DNA of 64,000 nucleotides from positions 1 to 64,000 of the forward strand of contig NZ_LWHJ01000030.1 of assembly GCF_001652725.1 (NCBI RefSeq), read 5' to 3'. Both the position numbers and the translations under genes were made by a program. Positions 61,546-64,000 of the stretch are shown here, piece by piece (within the stretch, counting starts at the first letter, position 1; every line of letters starts with the position of its first letter). The notes beneath the pieces are model-generated. The model saw only the letters and a program-made list of their open reading frames with translations, ran no database searches and was not told the origin of the DNA. Origin of the DNA: Pedobacter psychrophilus. GTDB taxonomy: Bacteria; Bacteroidota; Bacteroidia; Sphingobacteriales; Sphingobacteriaceae.

Positions 61546-64000
61546 ATGAAAAAATTATTACTAAGCTATTTTTTAATGTGCTTTTTAATGGTTACGGTAT
61601 TGTATGCTCAAAACAAAACTATAACTGGAAAAGTAACATCCGCTACTGATGGAGCTCCACTACCAGGAGTAAGTGTTTCCGTAAAAGGGAATACTTCGAT
61701 AGGCTCTCAAACCGATGCAAGTGGAAATTTTAAACTTTCTGTTCCATCCACTGCTAAAACTTTAGTATTTCGCTATATCGGCTTTAAAGAAATAGAACTT
61801 CCTGTTTCTACAACAGTTAATGTAAAGTTAGCCGAAGATTTAAAAGCGTTGTCAGAGGTAGTTGTTGTGGGTTATGGAACGCAAAACAAACAAGATTTAA
61901 CAGGTTCTGTATCTAGAGTTACTTCTAAAGAATTTGCAGACCAGCCTATTTCAACCTTTGAAACTGCTTTACAAGGTAGAGCTGCCGGTGTATTTATAAA
62001 TTCTGGATCAGGTAAGTTGGGGCAAGGTTTAACCATCAGAGTTAGAGGTATTTCTTCTATATCTGCAGGACAGGACCCTCTTTATGTTATTGATGGACAG
62101 CCAGTTGTGTCTCAAGCTTTAGGTAGTGCTACTGAGCCGGATAATCCATTAGCCTCAATTGCTCCAGAAGATATTGAATCTATAGAAATATTAAAAGATG
62201 CTGCAGCGGCATCAATTTACGGTGCAAGAGCCTCAAATGGTGTCGTCTTGGTTACTACTAAATCAGGGAAAGCTGGCAAAACCAAAGTTAATTTTACATA
62301 TTTTACAGGAATCAGTAACCCAACCTACAGGGGTGATTTTTTGAACTCTGCTGAATACAGACAATTATTTACAGAAGCGATAAAAAATTCTTCATTAAAT
62401 GGAGTCGGTTGGAATACAGATGATGCTGAAGATGCTTGGTTGCAGTATGGGGCTGGAACAGATGATTGGTCTAAGGATTATGATACAAAATGGACGGATT
62501 TATCTTTTCAAGATGGTGGAATATCACAATACAATATTTCTGTAAATGGTGGTGATGCTAAAACTAGATTTTTTATAAGTGGAGGGTATAATGACCAAAC
62601 AGGTATCTTGATAGGTAATTCTTTTAATAGGTCTAATGGAAGACTTAATGTTGATCATTCTGTAAGTAATAAATTTAAAATAGGAACTAATATATCTATA
62701 GCCAAAACTAAAAATAATAGAGTTTCAAGTGATAATGCTTTTACTAATCCGTTACAATTAAATGCTATTCCACCTATTCAAAGAGCTAGACTAGATGACG
62801 GAGAATTAAGTGACGAAACTTTATATTATAACAATTTAATTGATTTAGAAAAGGCAACAGCTATTTCTTCTCAGCTTAGATCAATTAGTAATTTCAATGC
62901 TAAATATAATTTTTCATCAGATTTATCAATTACTGGTGATTTGGGGTTTGACATTACACAATTGGACGAAGAAAATTATAATGGTAAAGAAACACTAGAT
63001 GGAGCACCTACAGGTTTAGGATTTACACGTCAAGTAAACTCTAGTTCTTATAATACTAACATTTATTTGAGCTATTTAAAATCTTTTGGCAAACACAATA
63101 TTGATTTGGTAGGGGGAAATTCTTTCCAAACAACTACTTTAAAAACGGGGTCATCAACTGGTATTGGATTTCCGAATGATAAGTTTACTAAAATTGCAAG
63201 TGCGGCAATTGTTAGTGGAGGTTCTTCAACCGAAACTGGTTATAGCTTTTTGTCTTATTTTGCTAGAGGTAATTATAAGTTTAATAACAAATATATTGTT
63301 GGAGCATCAGGAAGAATTGATGGTTCTTCAAGATTTGGTAAAAATAATAGATATGGTTTTTTCCCTTCCGTATCTGCTGGTTGGATTATATCAGAAGAAA
63401 ATTTTATAAAATCTATCTCTAAAATTAGTTTCTTGAAACTTAGAGCTAGCTATGGATTAACAGGAAACTCAGAAATAGGAAACTTTCCTTCTTTAACATT
63501 GTATTCTGCCCTTCCATATGCCGATAAGGCGGGTATTGTACCATCTCAAATTGGAGTCGATGATTTGAAATGGGAAAAAAGTAAAAAATTAGATTTTGGG
63601 TTAGATTTTGGATTTTTCAACAATAGAATATCTGGAGAATTTGATTATTTTAATAATCAAACAGAAGATTTATTATTGAGCTTTCCTTTACCTGCAATCA
63701 ATGGTTTTACCTCTATAGTTAGGAATGTTGGTAAATTAGAAAATAAAGGACTAGAGTTTACTTTAACAACAAACAACTTAGTTGGTAAATTTAAATGGTC
63801 CACTAGTTTCAACATCTCAACTTACAAAAACAAAATTTTAGCAACCGATGGTTCAATAATTAATGGCGGTTCTAGGCAGCTAGGTAGAATAGCAGAAGGT
63901 AATGCTTATGGATATTTTTATGGACCAAAATATGCTGGAGTGGATCCTGCAAATGGAGATGCATTGTTCTTTAATGAAGACGGAACCACTGCAAATGATT
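61546..64000 (+). CDS. SusC/RagA-family TonB-dependent outer-membrane receptor (partial, 3' end outside)
   Basis: About 818 residues are present before the window ends, with the frame still open. A signal peptide (1-21, cleavage near LYAQ) precedes a carboxypeptidase-regulatory-like domain (about 24-98, TITGKVTSATDGAPLPGVSV). A TonB-box-like EVVVVGYGTQ and the plug domain (about 115-230, with DPLYVIDGQPV and SIEILKDAAAASIYGARASNGVVLV) follow, then beta-barrel strands. It imports large nutrients with a SusD partner, expected just downstream. No regulator is seen upstream in the 110-bp gap. Confidence 0.95.
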   Translation, partial: MKKLLLSYFLMCFLMVTVLYAQNKTITGKVTSATDGAPLPGVSVSVKGNTSIGSQTDASGNFKLSVPSTAKTLVFRYIGFKEIELPVSTTVNVKLAEDLKALSEVVVVGYGTQNKQDLTGSVSRVTSKEFADQPISTFETALQGRAAGVFINSGSGKLGQGLTIRVRGISSISAGQDPLYVIDGQPVVSQALGSATEPDNPLASIAPEDIESIEILKDAAAASIYGARASNGVVLVTTKSGKAGKTKVNFTYFTGISNPTYRGDFLNSAEYRQLFTEAIKNSSLNGVGWNTDDAEDAWLQYGAGTDDWSKDYDTKWTDLSFQDGGISQYNISVNGGDAKTRFFISGGYNDQTGILIGNSFNRSNGRLNVDHSVSNKFKIGTNISIAKTKNNRVSSDNAFTNPLQLNAIPPIQRARLDDGELSDETLYYNNLIDLEKATAISSQLRSISNFNAKYNFSSDLSITGDLGFDITQLDEENYNGKETLDGAPTGLGFTRQVNSSSYNTNIYLSYLKSFGKHNIDLVGGNSFQTTTLKTGSSTGIGFPNDKFTKIASAAIVSGGSSTETGYSFLSYFARGNYKFNNKYIVGASGRIDGSSRFGKNNRYGFFPSVSAGWIISEENFIKSISKISFLKLRASYGLTGNSEIGNFPSLTLYSALPYADKAGIVPSQIGVDDLKWEKSKKLDFGLDFGFFNNRISGEFDYFNNQTEDLLLSFPLPAINGFTSIVRNVGKLENKGLEFTLTTNNLVGKFKWSTSFNISTYKNKILATDGSIINGGSRQLGRIAEGNAYGYFYGPKYAGVDPANGDALFFNEDGTTAND

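Overview
The window looks like chromosome of a Bacteroidota member, most likely family Sphingobacteriaceae (Pedobacter-like). The grounds are low GC and A-rich leaders, TAnnTTTG-type -7 boxes, a SusC/RagA receptor, a HemC-HemD fusion, a short NuoG, DUF4175 and DUF4159 proteins, and abundant short palindromic intergenic repeats. This is inferred from gene content; no database search was possible.

Layout. 1-98: 3' end of a 5S rRNA and its terminator. 505-4697 (minus): DUF4175 protein, RsbW-like ATPase and YbeY. 4814-7890 (plus): a cyclic-nucleotide-domain histidine kinase followed by a response regulator fused to glutaredoxin-like and thioredoxin-reductase-like domains. 8064-8930: OmpA-type lipoprotein. 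9003-11166: a LytS/LytR-type two-component pair divergent from a 67-aa exported or membrane peptide; the shared intergenic region carries two opposed pairs of LytTR-like direct repeats. 11246-15606: topoisomerase IB, a small membrane protein, a CLC-F-type transporter under a fluoride riboswitch (minus) and a 2OG-Fe(II) oxygenase. 15705-20143 (minus): birA-dsbD-pfkA-gmhA operon. 20190-28555 (plus): rsfS, ftsH, a LUD-domain protein, a zinc metalloprotease and htpG. 28685-31310: accessory patch with two unrecognised genes around a REP-associated tyrosine transposase (RAYT), six REP hairpins and a recent partial duplication of the RAYT. 31425-33854: thioredoxin-like protein, photolyase, CsbD-like protein.

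34142-41981 is a heme cluster: hemCD fusion, hemB, hemL, an embedded histidine kinase and response regulator with a frameshifted TPR-like gene, hemE and hemJ. It covers glutamate-1-semialdehyde to uroporphyrinogen III and coproporphyrinogen III, plus protoporphyrinogen oxidation. A PLP aminotransferase follows. 43449-56891 is a complete nuoABCDEFGHIJKLMN operon for complex I, interrupted by a short inverted-repeat-bounded insertion between nuoE and nuoF and by a palindromic element between nuoF and nuoG. 56944-61434 is a tight run of DedA, ppa, a frameshifted CorC-like gene, rsmE, a DUF4159 gene and a biotin carrier protein. A SusC/RagA receptor runs off the right edge.

Most of the window is ordinary housekeeping sequence. 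The observations most worth checking are the LytTR operator/peptide module, the cysteine-less redox-domain response regulator, the fluoride riboswitch overlapping the apparent start of the CLC gene, and several families of dispersed palindromic repeats, one of them with its RAYT.
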